A stretch of DNA of 33,672 bases from Betaproteobacteria bacterium (GCA_005881895.1 VBCG01000008.1:1-33672); one strand, 5' to 3'; positions 1 to 8,742 are shown, counted from the stretch's first letter. A program made the numbers and translations. Notes: generated by a model not told the origin, from the sequence alone.

Positions 1-3000
1 CCCGCGTCGATCTTGACAACGCCCTTTTCCTTGGCGAGCAAACGCAGCCGGTGGCATGCAATGAGCGCTTGCACCGACTCGGGCGCAGGACCGAACCGGT
101 CGACCAGCTCCTCGCGCATCAAATCGAGCTCGTCCGTTGTATCGACGCTTGCGAGCCGCTTATAGAGCACGAGGCGCTCGTGCACGTCGCTGCAATACGT
201 TTCCGGCAGCCTCGACGGCGAATGCAGATTGATCTCCGTCGTGACGCCGAGCGGCTCGGACAGATCCGGTTCGCGACCTGCTCTCAAAGCCGATACGGTG
301 GCCTTCAGCATGTCCGCATAAAGTTGAAATCCCACTTGCTGCATTTCGCCTGATTGCTCTTCGCCCAGCACTTCCCCTGCGCCGCGGATCTCGAGATCGT
401 GCATCGCGAGATAGAAGCCTGAGCCCAGGTCCTCCATCAGCTGGATCGCTTCGAGACGTTTCTTCGCCTGCGCCGAGAGCGCGTCCTCCGGTGGTGTCAG
501 CAGATAGGCGTACGCCTGATGATGGGAGCGCCCGACGCGCCCGCGTAGTTGGTGCAGTTGCGCCAAGCCAAACCGATCGGCGCGATCGATGATCATCGTG
601 TTCGCGGTCGGCACGTCGATTCCGGTCTCGATGATCGTCGAGCAGACGAGCAGGTTGACGCGCTGGGCGTAGAAATCGCGCATGACGTGCTCGAGCTCAC
701 GTTCGCCCATCTGTCCGTGGGCGACGGCGATCCGCGCCTCCGGCAGCAGTTGCGCGAGGCGCTCCGCCGTCGTGCGGATCGTGTCGATATCGTTGTGCAG
801 GAAATAGATCTGGCCGCCGCGCTTCAATTCGCGGAGCGCCGCTTCGCGCACGATGCCGACCGAGAACGGCGCGACGAACGTCTTGATGGCGAGACGCCTT
901 TCCGGCGCGGTCGCGATCACCGAAAAGTCGCGAATGCCTTCGAGCGACATTGCAAGCGTGCGGGGGATCGGCGTTGCCGTCAACGTCAAGACGTCGACTT
1001 CCGCACGCAGCTTCTTCAATTGCTCCTTCTGCCGCACGCCGAAGCGATGCTCCTCGTCGATGACGACGAGGCCGAGGTTTTTGAACTTCACGTCGGACTG
1101 GATCAGCTTGTGCGTGCCGATGACGAGGTCGATGCGGCCGTGTGCAAGACCTTCCAGCGCCGTCTTTACTTCCTTGGCCGAGCGAAAGCGCGAAAGCTCG
1201 GCAAGCTTGAACGGCCATTCCGCAAAGCGGTCCGAAAACACCTGGAAGTGCTGCTCGGCGAGAAGGGTCGTCGGAACAAGAACCGCGACCTGCTTGCCGT
1301 CGTTGAGCGCCACAAACGCGGCGCGAAGCGCAACCTCCGTCTTCCCGAAACCCACATCGCCGCAGACCAGGCGGTCCATCGGCTTGCCGACGGCGAGATC
1401 GCCGATCACCGCTTCGATCGCAGCTTGTTGATCGGGGGTTTCGTCGAACGCGAAGCCTTCGGCAAACGCTTCGTAATCGTGCGATTTGAGCTCGAACGCA
1501 TGGCCTATGCGCGCTGCACGTTGCGCGTACAGGTTCAAGAGCTCGGCGGCCGTGTCGTGCGCCTGCTTCGCGGCTTTCTTCTTGGCTTTTTCCCATTGGC
1601 CGCTGCCGAGCTCGTGCAACGGCGCCACCTCGGGCGCCGCGCCGCTGTAGCGGCTGATCAACGAGAGGCTCGAGACCGGAACGTACAGCTTCGCGTCGTT
1701 GGCGTAGATCAGCTCGAGAAATTCGGTTTCACCGTCGCCGACATCGAGCGTGACGAGGCCCAGGTAACGCCCGATGCCATGTTGCTCGTGGACAACCGGA
1801 TCGCCGATGCGCATCTCGGAGAGGTCGCGCACCATTGCATCGACATTCGAACGGCGGCGCGCTTCGCGCCGGCCGCGACGGACAATGTTGGCGTACAACT
1901 CGGCTTCGGTGACGAACGCGAGCTTCGCCGCAGGCCAGACAAATCCGCCCGCTAGCGGCGCGACGCAGAGTGCGATCTTGGAATCGCCGGCGACAAACGC
2001 AGCGAAGCCGTCTACGAGCGCGGGCCGTAAACCGTATTCGGCGAAATATTGCTGCATCGTTTCGCGCCGACCCGCGCTTTCCGCGACGATCAGCATCCGT
2101 CCGTCGAACACGTCGATCGCGCGCTTGAGCGCGGCGAGCGGGTCCTCGGCACGACGGTCGACGTGTACCGGCGGCAGCCTTCGCACCGGCGCATCGACGC
2201 CTTCCGCCGTTTGTGCGTGCAACACATCGAGCGCGACGCGCGCAAAGGGCTTCAGCGCTGCGTTGAAAGCATCCGACGGAAGAAACAGCTCATGCGGCGG
2301 TAAAAGCGGACGCAGCTTGTCGCCGCGCAATAATTTCCAGCGCGTTTCGGTATCCTGCCAGAAGCGATCGATTGCGCCACCAACGTCCCCGTGCAGCGCG
2401 ATGACGCTATCGCTCGGCAAGTAGTCGACGAAACTGGCCGTCGCATCGAAGAAAAGCGGCAGATAATATTCGATGCCGCCCGGCACGACGCCGCTCGTGA
2501 TGTCCTTGTACAGCGGTGAACGCGACGGATCGCCCTCGAACACCTCGCGGAAACGGCCACGAAATCGCGTGCGGCCTGCCTCGTCCAGTGGAAATTCGCG
2601 CGCCGGCAAAAGGCGCACCGCTTGCACCGGGTAGAGCGAGCGCTGGGTGTCCACATCGAACGTCTTGATCGATTCGATCTCGTCGCCAAAGCGATCGATC
2701 CGATACGGCAGCGCCGATCCCATCGGATAGAGGTCGATCAATCCGCCGCGCACGCTGAATTCGCCGGGCGACACGACTTGCGTGACATGCGTATAACCTG
2801 CGAGTCCGAGCTGATCGCGGAGCTTGTCGACGTCGAGCTTTTCGCCTGTCGTCAAAAAGAACGTATGCGCCGCAAGATACGAACGCGGCGCTAATCGATA
2901 GAGCGACGTCTGCGCGGCAATCAGCACGACGTCGCACTCGTGCCGGCCCATCCGGTAGAGCGTTGCGAGCCGCGCCGAGATCAGGTCGTGATGCGGCGAG

Positions 3001-3350
3001 AAATGATCGTAGGGCAGCGTTTCCCAATCGGGGAATGACGTTACGCGGAGGTCGGGCGCGAAATAGGCGATCTCCTCGGCGAGCCGTTGCGTCGCCAGCG
3101 CATCGGCGCATATGACGGCGAGAATGCGGTGATCGTTCGCGCATTGTGTCGCCAGCTGCGCGAGCGCGAGGGCGTCGGCAGAACCCGCCAAAGGCTCGAG
3201 CGCGATTTTGCGACCCGCGTCAGGCAATCGCCGCGCGAGCGCGGGCAGCGTCGCGAGCGGCGACGATGAAAGAGGGACGGCGGTGACGTTTCTGGGAAGC
3301 GGCGCGTCCCGCGCCGTGGCCGTCCCGGCGACTGGCGCGGCCGGTGACAT
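1..3350 (-). CDS. mfd: Transcription-repair coupling factor Mfd (partial, C-terminus beyond window)
   Basis: Mfd is a DNA translocase that removes stalled RNA polymerase from lesions and recruits UvrA. The frame is open without a stop from the ATG at 3350 to the window edge, giving 1116 codons. Two checkpoints stay in the same frame: Walker A GDVGFGKTE near residue 664 and the DEEHRFG box at 765-771. The motif TATPIPRTL follows. The N-terminal UvrB-like region includes FPDWETLPYD and SPGEFSVRGGLIDLYP. The last visible residues (LLAKEKGVVKIDAG) match the start of the final part of domain D7, so about 70 residues should lie outside the window. An in-frame TAA lies 10 codons upstream of the ATG, so this is the first possible ATG start. 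No good Shine-Dalgarno is visible. The reading frame is intact. Confidence 0.95.
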   Translation of the reverse strand, partial: MSPAAPVAGTATARDAPLPRNVTAVPLSSSPLATLPALARRLPDAGRKIALEPLAGSADALALAQLATQCANDHRILAVICADALATQRLAEEIAYFAPDLRVTSFPDWETLPYDHFSPHHDLISARLATLYRMGRHECDVVLIAAQTSLYRLAPRSYLAAHTFFLTTGEKLDVDKLRDQLGLAGYTHVTQVVSPGEFSVRGGLIDLYPMGSALPYRIDRFGDEIESIKTFDVDTQRSLYPVQAVRLLPAREFPLDEAGRTRFRGRFREVFEGDPSRSPLYKDITSGVVPGGIEYYLPLFFDATASFVDYLPSDSVIALHGDVGGAIDRFWQDTETRWKLLRGDKLRPLLPPHELFLPSDAFNAALKPFARVALDVLHAQTAEGVDAPVRRLPPVHVDRRAEDPLAALKRAIDVFDGRMLIVAESAGRRETMQQYFAEYGLRPALVDGFAAFVAGDSKIALCVAPLAGGFVWPAAKLAFVTEAELYANIVRRGRREARRRSNVDAMVRDLSEMRIGDPVVHEQHGIGRYLGLVTLDVGDGETEFLELIYANDAKLYVPVSSLSLISRYSGAAPEVAPLHELGSGQWEKAKKKAAKQAHDTAAELLNLYAQRAARIGHAFELKSHDYEAFAEGFAFDETPDQQAAIEAVIGDLAVGKPMDRLVCGDVGFGKTEVALRAAFVALNDGKQVAVLVPTTLLAEQHFQVFSDRFAEWPFKLAELSRFRSAKEVKTALEGLAHGRIDLVIGTHKLIQSDVKFKNLGLVVIDEEHRFGVRQKEQLKKLRAEVDVLTLTATPIPRTLAMSLEGIRDFSVIATAPERRLAIKTFVAPFSVGIVREAALRELKRGGQIYFLHNDIDTIRTTAERLAQLLPEARIAVAHGQMGERELEHVMRDFYAQRVNLLVCSTIIETGIDVPTANTMIIDRADRFGLAQLHQLRGRVGRSHHQAYAYLLTPPEDALSAQAKKRLEAIQLMEDLGSGFYLAMHDLEIRGAGEVLGEEQSGEMQQVGFQLYADMLKATVSALRAGREPDLSEPLGVTTEINLHSPSRLPETYCSDVHERLVLYKRLASVDTTDELDLMREELVDRFGPAPESVQALIACHRLRLLAKEKGVVKIDA

Positions 3351-3373
3351 TTGATGGAGGTTCGTAACGCTAA

Positions 3374-3379
3374 ATTATA
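3374..3379 (-). promoter_or_regulatory. -10-like TATAAT upstream of mfd
   Basis: The minus strand reads TATAAT 24 bases upstream of the mfd start. No convincing -35 hexamer sits 16-18 bases further up, so this is only a candidate extended or weak sigma-70 promoter. Confidence 0.3.
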
Positions 3380-3420
3380 CGCGGTGACAACGAGTGGCGC
3401 GCCCGCGGTCGGCGTGGGGG

Positions 3421-3436
3421 GCATGTGAGCACATGC
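3421..3436. promoter_or_regulatory. 16-bp palindrome in the mfd / transporter divergent region
   Basis: The sequence GCATGTG-AG-CACATGC is a perfect inverted repeat with 7-base arms and a 2-base spacer. It lies 14 bases before the DMT transporter start and about 70 bases before mfd. Its symmetry and position fit a repressor operator. No binding protein can be named. Confidence 0.35.
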
Positions 3437-3449
3437 GATAATCGCCGCA

Positions 3450-4379
3450 ATGTATTCCGCCCGCGCCGCGAACGCCGGCGCGTCCCCCTTCGTTTTGTTG
3501 ACGCTCGCACCGTTCTTCTGGGCGTGCAACTGGATCGTCGGGCGTGGTCTATCCGGCGATATTCCGCCGTTCGCGATGACGTTCTATCGCTGGCTGTTCG
3601 CCCTCGTAATTCTCGCGCCGTTCGCACTGCCGCGCGTACGCCGTGATTGGCCGTTGCTCCGCGCAAGATGGAAGGCGATGCTGCTCCTGGGTGCGATCGG
3701 AATCGGCTCGCACAACGCGCTCGCCTATCTCGGCCTCAACTACACAACGGCAACCAACGGCGTCATCCTGAATTCGTTCATTCCCGTGATGATCGTCGCC
3801 TTTTCATGGATCTTCTTGCGCGAGCGACTTTCCTCGGTTCAACTCGCGGGCATCGCGATATCGCTGACCGGCGTGCTGACGATACTGTCTGGCGGATCGC
3901 TCGCAGCGTTGATTGCATTTCGCCTGAACGGCGGCGATCTGCTCATCGTGCTCTCGATGGCGATGTGGTCGGCGTATACGATCGGCCTCCGCTGGCGGCC
4001 GCCCACACTCGACATGATCACCTTTCTTTTCGCGATTGCCTGCGTCGGCGAACTCGTCATGCTTCCGTTTTACATCGGCGAAGCAATGTTCGGACGGCCG
4101 ATGATTTGGACGTGGTCCTCCATAACGGCGCTGGTGGCCGTCGGACTGTTTTCGTCGGTGCTCGCGTACATCTTCTGGAATCGCGGCGTCGACCAGGTGG
4201 GCGCACCCGTCGCCGGATTATTCGTTCATCTGATGCCGGTGTTCGGCATCGTCCTCGCCTGGCTCGTGCTTGACGAACGGCTGCACGCGTTCCACCTGAT
4301 CGGCATCGCGTTGATCCTGACGGGTATCACGATCACGACCCGCAAGGCGCGGGAGACGATCGCCGCGGCGCCGGATTGA
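3450..4379 (+). CDS. EamA/DMT-family membrane transporter
   Basis: This 309-residue protein belongs to the drug/metabolite transporter superfamily (two EamA halves, about ten predicted membrane helices). These carriers act in the inner membrane, usually as exporters or exchangers of small metabolites. The first helix has the typical APFFWACNWIVGR pattern. The second half ends with a characteristic segment: a PVAGLFVHLMPVFGIVLAWL helix, a DERLH loop and a final LIGIALILTGITIT helix. The gene is divergent from mfd and convergent with the broken manC, so it is probably monocistronic. The substrate cannot be predicted. The ATG is only 7-8 bases downstream of a GATAAT hexamer, so the leader would be very short if that is the -10 box. 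Confidence 0.85.
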   Translation: MYSARAANAGASPFVLLTLAPFFWACNWIVGRGLSGDIPPFAMTFYRWLFALVILAPFALPRVRRDWPLLRARWKAMLLLGAIGIGSHNALAYLGLNYTTATNGVILNSFIPVMIVAFSWIFLRERLSSVQLAGIAISLTGVLTILSGGSLAALIAFRLNGGDLLIVLSMAMWSAYTIGLRWRPPTLDMITFLFAIACVGELVMLPFYIGEAMFGRPMIWTWSSITALVAVGLFSSVLAYIFWNRGVDQVGAPVAGLFVHLMPVFGIVLAWLVLDERLHAFHLIGIALILTGITITTRKARETIAAAPD

Positions 4380-4387
4380 CAGGATTG

Positions 4388-4466
4388 ATAGGGTCAGACT
4401 CCACTTTCCGACATCTGACCTGCAGGGGACTCGCGGGTAACGGCGGAAAGTGGAGTCTGACCCTAT
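4388..4466. repeat. 79-bp element with perfect 23-bp terminal inverted repeats
   Basis: The left arm (4388-4410) and right arm (4444-4466) are exact reverse complements over 23 bases, separated by a 33-base loop. The right arm abuts the TAA stop of the manC remnant, and the left arm starts 8 bases after the DMT transporter stop. It could act as a bidirectional transcription stop. The core GGGTCAGACTCCACTTTC resembles dispersed REP-like palindromes that I associate with RAYT transposases; that association is from memory and untested. No target duplication is obvious. Confidence 0.75.
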
Positions 4467-5911
4467 TTACGTCGTGATGCGCCCGTACTTGTCGTCGAAG
4501 CGGACGATGTCGTCCTCGCCGAGATAATCGCCGCACTGCACTTCGATCAATACGAGCGGCTCGACGCCGGGATTTTCCAGGCGGTGGCGCGTTTCGACCG
4601 GAATGTACGTCGATTGATTGGCATCGAGCTCGAACACCTCGTCGCCGCGCGTCACGCGCGCCCGTCCGTGAACGACGACCCAATGCTCGCTCCGGCGATG
4701 ATGGAGCTGCAACGATAGCGAGCCCGAGGGCCGGACCTCGATCCGTTTGATCTTGAATCCCGGACCCTCTTCGAGCGTCGTGTACGCGCCCCATGGACGC
4801 GCGACGGTGCGATGCAGCTTGTACGCTTCGTGACCACGCGCCTTCAGCTCTCCAACCACCTCTTTGACGCGCTGCAGATGATCGCGATGCGCGACGAGCA
4901 CCGCGTCGGGCGTGTCGACGATGACGAGATTCTCGACGCCGACGGTAGCAACGATGCGATCGCCGGAATGAACGTAAGTGCCACGGGTTGGTTGCCGTCA
5001 ACATCAGTCTCGGTCAGTGCCGCGACGGCTTGCCACGATCCGACGTCGCTCCAATCGAACGTCCCGCGCACGACGGCCACTTCGCCCGCTGCCGCCGCGG
5101 ACTCCATCACCGCGTAGTCGATCGAAATGTCGGGCACCGCCGCGAATTGCGCGGCGTCGATCTCGAGCATTCCCGTTGATGTCGTGTCCGTGAGCGCGTT
5201 GACGATCGGACGCGTCGAGGCGAGAACACCCGGCGCGTGACGCGCCAGCGCCGCGAGGATCGCTGCCGGCGTAAACGCGAACATGCCGGAATTCCACACG
5301 TAGTTGCCGGCTGCGAGATATTCGCGTGCCGTCAGCAACGCCGGCTTTTCGACGAATCGGCGCGCACGAAACGCCGGTGGCTCTTCGCGGTCGGAGGCCA
5401 TCAGGAGCTCGCCGCATTCGACATAGCCAAATCCCGTGTCCGGATGCGTCGGCGCAATGCCAAACGTGACGAGCAAGCCCTTGGAGGCCAAGGCCGCCGC
5501 GCGGGCGATTGCGGCGGCGAATGCGCGCGCGTCGCGAATCAAATGGTCGGCGGGCAGCACGAGCAACACGGCGTCACGCCATCCCCGCGCTTCCGCGAAC
5601 AACGCGCCGAGCGCGACCGCCGGCGCGGTGTTGCGCCCGAACGGCTCGAGCAGATAACTGATCCCTTGCGTTGGTGTGAGGCCGGCGCTCGCATAGACGT
5701 CTTTCGTATGGAAATAGAGATCGCGGTTCGTGACGGTCAGAAGGTGCGCCACGTGCGGGAGATCGAGGGCGCGACGCGCTGTCTTGCCGAGCAGCGTCTC
5801 GCCGTCGGGAAGCGGCATGAACGGCTTTGGCGCGGCCTCGCGCGAAAGCGGCCACAAGCGCGTACCCGCGCCACCGGAGAGAATCAACGGAATCAGCTTA
5901 AGAGCAACCAT
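4467..5911 (-). pseudogene. manC: Frameshifted mannose-1-phosphate guanylyltransferase / mannose-6-phosphate isomerase
   Basis: This bifunctional ManC/AlgA-type enzyme normally makes GDP-mannose for polysaccharides. The N-terminal nucleotidyltransferase half is intact: LSGGAGTRLWPLSREAAPKP, LPADHLI, FVEKP, YVWNSGMFAF and DWSDVGSW. The C-terminal type II isomerase cupin half is also intact (QLHHRRSEHWVVVHGRARV, ETRHRLENPG). The two halves are in different frames. After DVDGNQP (about 4985) the first frame runs on as nonsense to 4844. The second frame gives TRGTYVHSGDRIVATVGVE and continues to the stop at 4467. Family members have about 8-9 more residues between DGN and this point, so the shift appears to come with a small internal deletion, not just one lost base. 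ATG 5911 is used; a GTG at 5917 is also possible. Sequencing error is not excluded. Confidence 0.8.
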
Positions 5912-5975
5912 CGTCACGAGGAAAAAAATGGAGAAAATCGTGAAGAAACCCCATCACTCTAACGCCAACGCGAGG

Positions 5976-5995
5976 TGTAGGACAAATCAGGACAC
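5976..5995 (+). promoter_or_regulatory. TAGGAC-N7-GACA element upstream of the sigma-54 activator gene
   Basis: TGTAGGACAAATCAGGACAC lies 87 bases upstream of the activator start. The same TAGGAC-N7-GACA pattern recurs at 7853 and, on the minus strand, at 12453-12472. It is a candidate binding site for one of the regulators encoded here. Confidence 0.5.
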
Positions 5996-6081
5996 TAGCA
6001 TCCGCCGCGCACCGATACGTGTTTTGCAAGCTGTTCCATACGATGCATGACTCATCGGCACGATAAAAAGCGGAGCATCTT

Positions 6082-7140
6082 ATGGATCTGCACGATTCCC
6101 CGATCGACGTTTCCAACATCGTGACACTGCCATTTCTGGCTGCGACGCGCGCGGCATCGTCGCCCGCGCTCGGACGCTTCGGCCGGCTGTACGGCAGCTC
6201 GCCGGCGATGCAGGACGTCTATCGGATGATCGACAAGGTTGCGCCGACCGAAGCGACGGTGTTCGTGACCGGCGAGTCGGGCGGCGGCAAAGAGCTTGTC
6301 GCGCGGACGATCCATGAGCGGAGTGGCCGCTCGCGTGGCCCATTCGTCGCGATCAACTGCGGCGCCATTCCGTCGAATCTGATCGAAGCGGAGTTGTTCG
6401 GCCACGACAAGGGCGCGTTCACCGGCGCAAGCCGCAATCATCGCGGTTGCTTTGAGCGCGCCGAAGGCGGCACGCTGCTGCTGGACGAAATCACCGAAAT
6501 GAGCCCGGAGATGCAGGTCCGGTTGCTGCGTGTGCTGGAAACGGAGCGTTTCATGCGCGTGGGTGGCGACTCCGAAATTCGCGCCAACGTCCGTATCATC
6601 GCCGCGACCAATCGCGACCCCCATGATGCCGTCAAGGACGGCAAGCTGCGCGAAGATCTCCTCTATCGGCTCGCCGTGTTTCCGATCAATCTTCCGCCGC
6701 TGCGCGAGCGCGAGGGCGATGCCGAGCTGCTGGCCGAGCATTTTCTGCAGCAGCTGAACCTCGAAGCCGGTACCGACAAGCAGTTCTCGCGCGCGGCGCT
6801 GGTGACGATTCGCACGCACCAATGGCCCGGCAATGTCCGCGAGCTCAAGAACGCCGTCCATCGCGCGTTCATCATGGCCGACAGCGAAGTCGAGCTGGAT
6901 TTGAGCGGGCTCGCCTGTCCCGCAGTCGAGGGCGAATGCCTACGCGTGCCGATCGGAACGCCGCTGGCCGAAATGGAGCGTCAGGCGATCTTTGCGACGC
7001 TCGACCATTGCGGCGGCAACAAGCGCCGCGCCGCCGAAATCTTGGGCGTGAGCCTCAAGACCTTGTACAACCGCCTTGCCGCGTATCAGGCGGGCGAATC
7101 GAGGGTCGCCACACTGCAAGCCGCGAGTCTGCCGGGATAG
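6082..7140 (+). CDS. Sigma-54-dependent transcriptional activator (enhancer-binding protein) without receiver domain
   Basis: This 352-residue AAA+ activator would remodel sigma-54 RNA polymerase at -24/-12 promoters. Visible elements are Walker A GESGGGKE (64-71), the sigma-54 contact loop GAFTGA (111-116), Walker B TLLLDE (131-136), the sensor-region stretch IIAATNRD, WPGNVREL, and a C-terminal Fis-type helix-turn-helix (about 298-335, GGNKRRAAEILGVSLKTLYN). Only about 35 residues precede the AAA+ module. There is no receiver, GAF or PAS domain, so activity must be set by expression or a partner, as in PspF-like proteins. The common GESGTGKE has Gly for Thr at position 68. The start has GGAG 8 bases upstream. 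It is followed 36 bases later by a response regulator. Three sigma-54 promoters lie downstream in this window and are its likely targets. Confidence 0.93.
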   Translation: MDLHDSPIDVSNIVTLPFLAATRAASSPALGRFGRLYGSSPAMQDVYRMIDKVAPTEATVFVTGESGGGKELVARTIHERSGRSRGPFVAINCGAIPSNLIEAELFGHDKGAFTGASRNHRGCFERAEGGTLLLDEITEMSPEMQVRLLRVLETERFMRVGGDSEIRANVRIIAATNRDPHDAVKDGKLREDLLYRLAVFPINLPPLREREGDAELLAEHFLQQLNLEAGTDKQFSRAALVTIRTHQWPGNVRELKNAVHRAFIMADSEVELDLSGLACPAVEGECLRVPIGTPLAEMERQAIFATLDHCGGNKRRAAEILGVSLKTLYNRLAAYQAGESRVATLQAASLPG

Positions 7141-7176
7141 CATCGAAGGGCCGCTCCTTCCGCGGACACCCTTCCG

Positions 7177-7809
7177 ATGATCCGGATCCTCATCGCCGAC
7201 GACCACGCCATCGTGCGAGCGGGCCTCAAGCAGTTCATCGCCGATCAAGCCGACATGGAGGTGACCGCGGAAGCTTCGAGTGGCAGCGAAGCGATCGCTG
7301 CTGTTCGGGCACGTGATTTTGACGTCGTTTTATTGGACATATCGATGCCCGACAAGAACGGCATCGACACGCTAAAGACCTTGAAGCATGTAAAACCCGA
7401 GCTACCCGTCTTGATGTTGTCCGCCTACGCCGAAGATCAATACGCAGTCAATCTATTGCGGGCCGGCGCAGCGGGTTACCTCAACAAAGAGGCCGCGTCC
7501 ACGCAACTGGTCGGCGCGATCCGGACCGTCGTTCACGGGCGCAAGTACGTGAGCCCATCGCTGGCGCAGATACTGGCCGACGGCGTGTCGGGCGACGCCG
7601 ATCGGCCACTGCACGCGGAGCTGTCGCAGCGGGAGTTCCAGATCTTTTGCAAGCTTGCGGCCGGCGCCGCGGTGTCGAAGATTGCCGATGAATTGAATCT
7701 CTCGGTGAAAACGGTCAGCACGTATCGAACGCGCATCCTGGAAAAGATGGCGATGAAGTCGAACGCTGACCTGACCTACTACGCAATCAAAAACGGGTTG
7801 ATCGAATAA
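7177..7809 (+). CDS. NarL/FixJ-type response regulator (receiver + LuxR HTH)
   Basis: This 210-residue DNA-binding response regulator has an N-terminal receiver with acidic pair D8-D9 and phospho-acceptor D54 (VVLLDISMP). The conserved Ser/Lys region reads LMLSAY...YLNKEA. A LuxR-type helix-turn-helix follows (about 145-205; LSQREFQIFCKLAAG, ISKIADEL-like region, SVKTVSTYRTRILEKM). It sits 36 bases after the sigma-54 activator and is probably co-transcribed. Its natural partner would be a HisKA_3 kinase, and the CHASE3 kinase at 10901-12352 is of that class. It is a candidate reader of the TAGGAC-N7-GACA sites, because NarL/FixJ proteins bind paired short half-sites near -40 to -65. Confidence 0.92.
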   Translation: MIRILIADDHAIVRAGLKQFIADQADMEVTAEASSGSEAIAAVRARDFDVVLLDISMPDKNGIDTLKTLKHVKPELPVLMLSAYAEDQYAVNLLRAGAAGYLNKEAASTQLVGAIRTVVHGRKYVSPSLAQILADGVSGDADRPLHAELSQREFQIFCKLAAGAAVSKIADELNLSVKTVSTYRTRILEKMAMKSNADLTYYAIKNGLIE

Positions 7810-7838
7810 AAAGAACAAGCGATTGAATGGCGAAGGCC

Positions 7839-7859
7839 TCCTACGGCGCAAATGTAGGA
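7839..7859. promoter_or_regulatory. Inverted repeat TCCTAC-N9-GTAGGA
   Basis: Perfect 6-base arms spaced by 9 bases lie between the NarL-type regulator and the receiver-only gene. The right arm is also the first half of the TAGGAC-N7-GACA element starting at 7853. The two overlapping arrangements suggest a dimer site. Confidence 0.45.
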
Positions 7860-7872
7860 CTAGCGCTGACAG
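7853..7872 (+). promoter_or_regulatory. TAGGAC-N7-GACA element upstream of the receiver-only gene
   Basis: TGTAGGACTAGCGCTGACAG matches the elements at 5976 and 12453-12472 in both half-sites and spacing. Its last base is 77 bases before the GTG start at 7949. Confidence 0.5.
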
Positions 7873-7948
7873 CAATGCGTGTTTCACGCTGGTACCTTCC
7901 GCCTAGGGCAAGCGGCGAAACGCTGCGATCCAAACGGGCGCGACGTAA

Positions 7949-8350
7949 GTGGACAATTTGACCCCTCTCCGTGTTTTGTTGATCGAGGATTCGCCGCTCA
8001 TTCGGGAGCGGTTGTTCGAATCGCTGGTCGATCCCGGTCGAATCGAAATCGTCGGCGAGGCGGACACCGAGGAGGCGGCGGTCGCGCTGGTGGGCGCCGC
8101 GACGTGGGACGTTCTGGTACTTGATCTCCAACTGAAACACGGTACGGGTCTCGGCGTTCTGCGTTCGCTCATCTCGCATCGCGCGCCCGAGGCGAAGGTG
8201 ATTGTTCTCACCAACTACGCCTTCCCGCAATACCGCGCCAAGAGCATTGCGCTCGGGGCCGATTTTTTTTTCGACAAGTCGCGCGAATATCACCGCGTCC
8301 GCGAGGTCCTTGAAGGCATTGCGGAAAAGCGGGTGTCCGCACAGCACTGA
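7949..8350 (+). CDS. Single-domain response regulator (receiver only)
   Basis: This 133-residue protein consists only of a CheY-like receiver: acidic residues E13-D14, phospho-acceptor D59 (VLVLDLQL), a conserved Thr in VIVLTNYAF and Lys in FFFDKS. There is no output domain. Such proteins work by protein contact or as phosphate shuttles or sinks. An in-frame TAA lies directly before GTG 7949, so GTG is the most upstream start; TTG 7958 is an alternative. No strong ribosome site is visible. It lies between the NarL-type regulator and the first sigma-54 promoter, which suggests a role in tuning the nearby kinase or the sigma-54 activator. That role is inferred from position only. Confidence 0.88.
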   Translation: MDNLTPLRVLLIEDSPLIRERLFESLVDPGRIEIVGEADTEEAAVALVGAATWDVLVLDLQLKHGTGLGVLRSLISHRAPEAKVIVLTNYAFPQYRAKSIALGADFFFDKSREYHRVREVLEGIAEKRVSAQH

Positions 8351-8443
8351 CGCGCGTGTAAACGCTGCTTGACAGCGGCCGCTGCGTTGCAGGACTGATG
8401 CGGGCTGTCCGCGTCGACTCGTTGAATCCATAGCCTTTTTTCG

Positions 8444-8459
8444 TGGCACGCCGCATGCA
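8444..8459 (+). promoter_or_regulatory. Sigma-54 (-24/-12) promoter of the entericidin gene
   Basis: TGGCAC-GCCGC-ATGCA matches the consensus TGGCAC-N5-TTGCA with correct GG-N10-GC spacing. It lies 65 bases before the entericidin start, so the leader would be about 50 bases. A degenerate TAGGAC-like sequence (GCAGGACTGATGC, near 8386) lies about 55 bases upstream. Confidence 0.8.
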
Positions 8460-8523
8460 AGCCCTTTGATGGGACGCGCGCGCCGCGAACCGGATTGTTT
8501 GTCCACAACGAGAGGGAATCATC

Positions 8524-8679
8524 ATGAAACGCTTGCTAGCGCTGCTGCTTGCCGCTTCGTTCGTGCTGCCGTCGACCGCGATGCTGGGTGGATGTAACAC
8601 GGTCCAGGGCGCCGGAAAAGACATTGAGCGGGGCGGCGAGAAGATTCAATCGGAAGCGCAGGAACACAAAAGATACTAA
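8524..8679 (+). CDS. ecnB: Entericidin-family small lipoprotein
   Basis: This 51-residue protein begins MKRLLALLLAASFVLPSTAM and has lipobox LGGC with lipidated Cys24. The mature part CNTVQGAGKDIERGGEKIQ is the entericidin A/B signature. Entericidins are small membrane lipoproteins linked to stationary-phase and envelope stress; in enteric bacteria EcnA/EcnB form an antidote/toxin pair. Only one copy is present here, so a toxin-antidote function cannot be assumed. GAGAGGG 3 bases before the ATG serves as ribosome site. Expression is predicted from the sigma-54 promoter at 8444. Confidence 0.88.
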   Translation: MKRLLALLLAASFVLPSTAMLGGCNTVQGAGKDIERGGEKIQSEAQEHKRY

Positions 8680-8742
8680 CGTCGGACTCATTCGCAAGGA
8701 CGGCATCACGGGTACCACGGAGCCTGTGGTGCCGTCGTTGCA

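Noticed and set aside
549-1955. Long open frame on the plus strand (468 codons)
   Set aside because: It is antisense to the intact mfd frame, has Arg-rich unnatural composition and matches no family; it is an effect of GC-rich codon bias.
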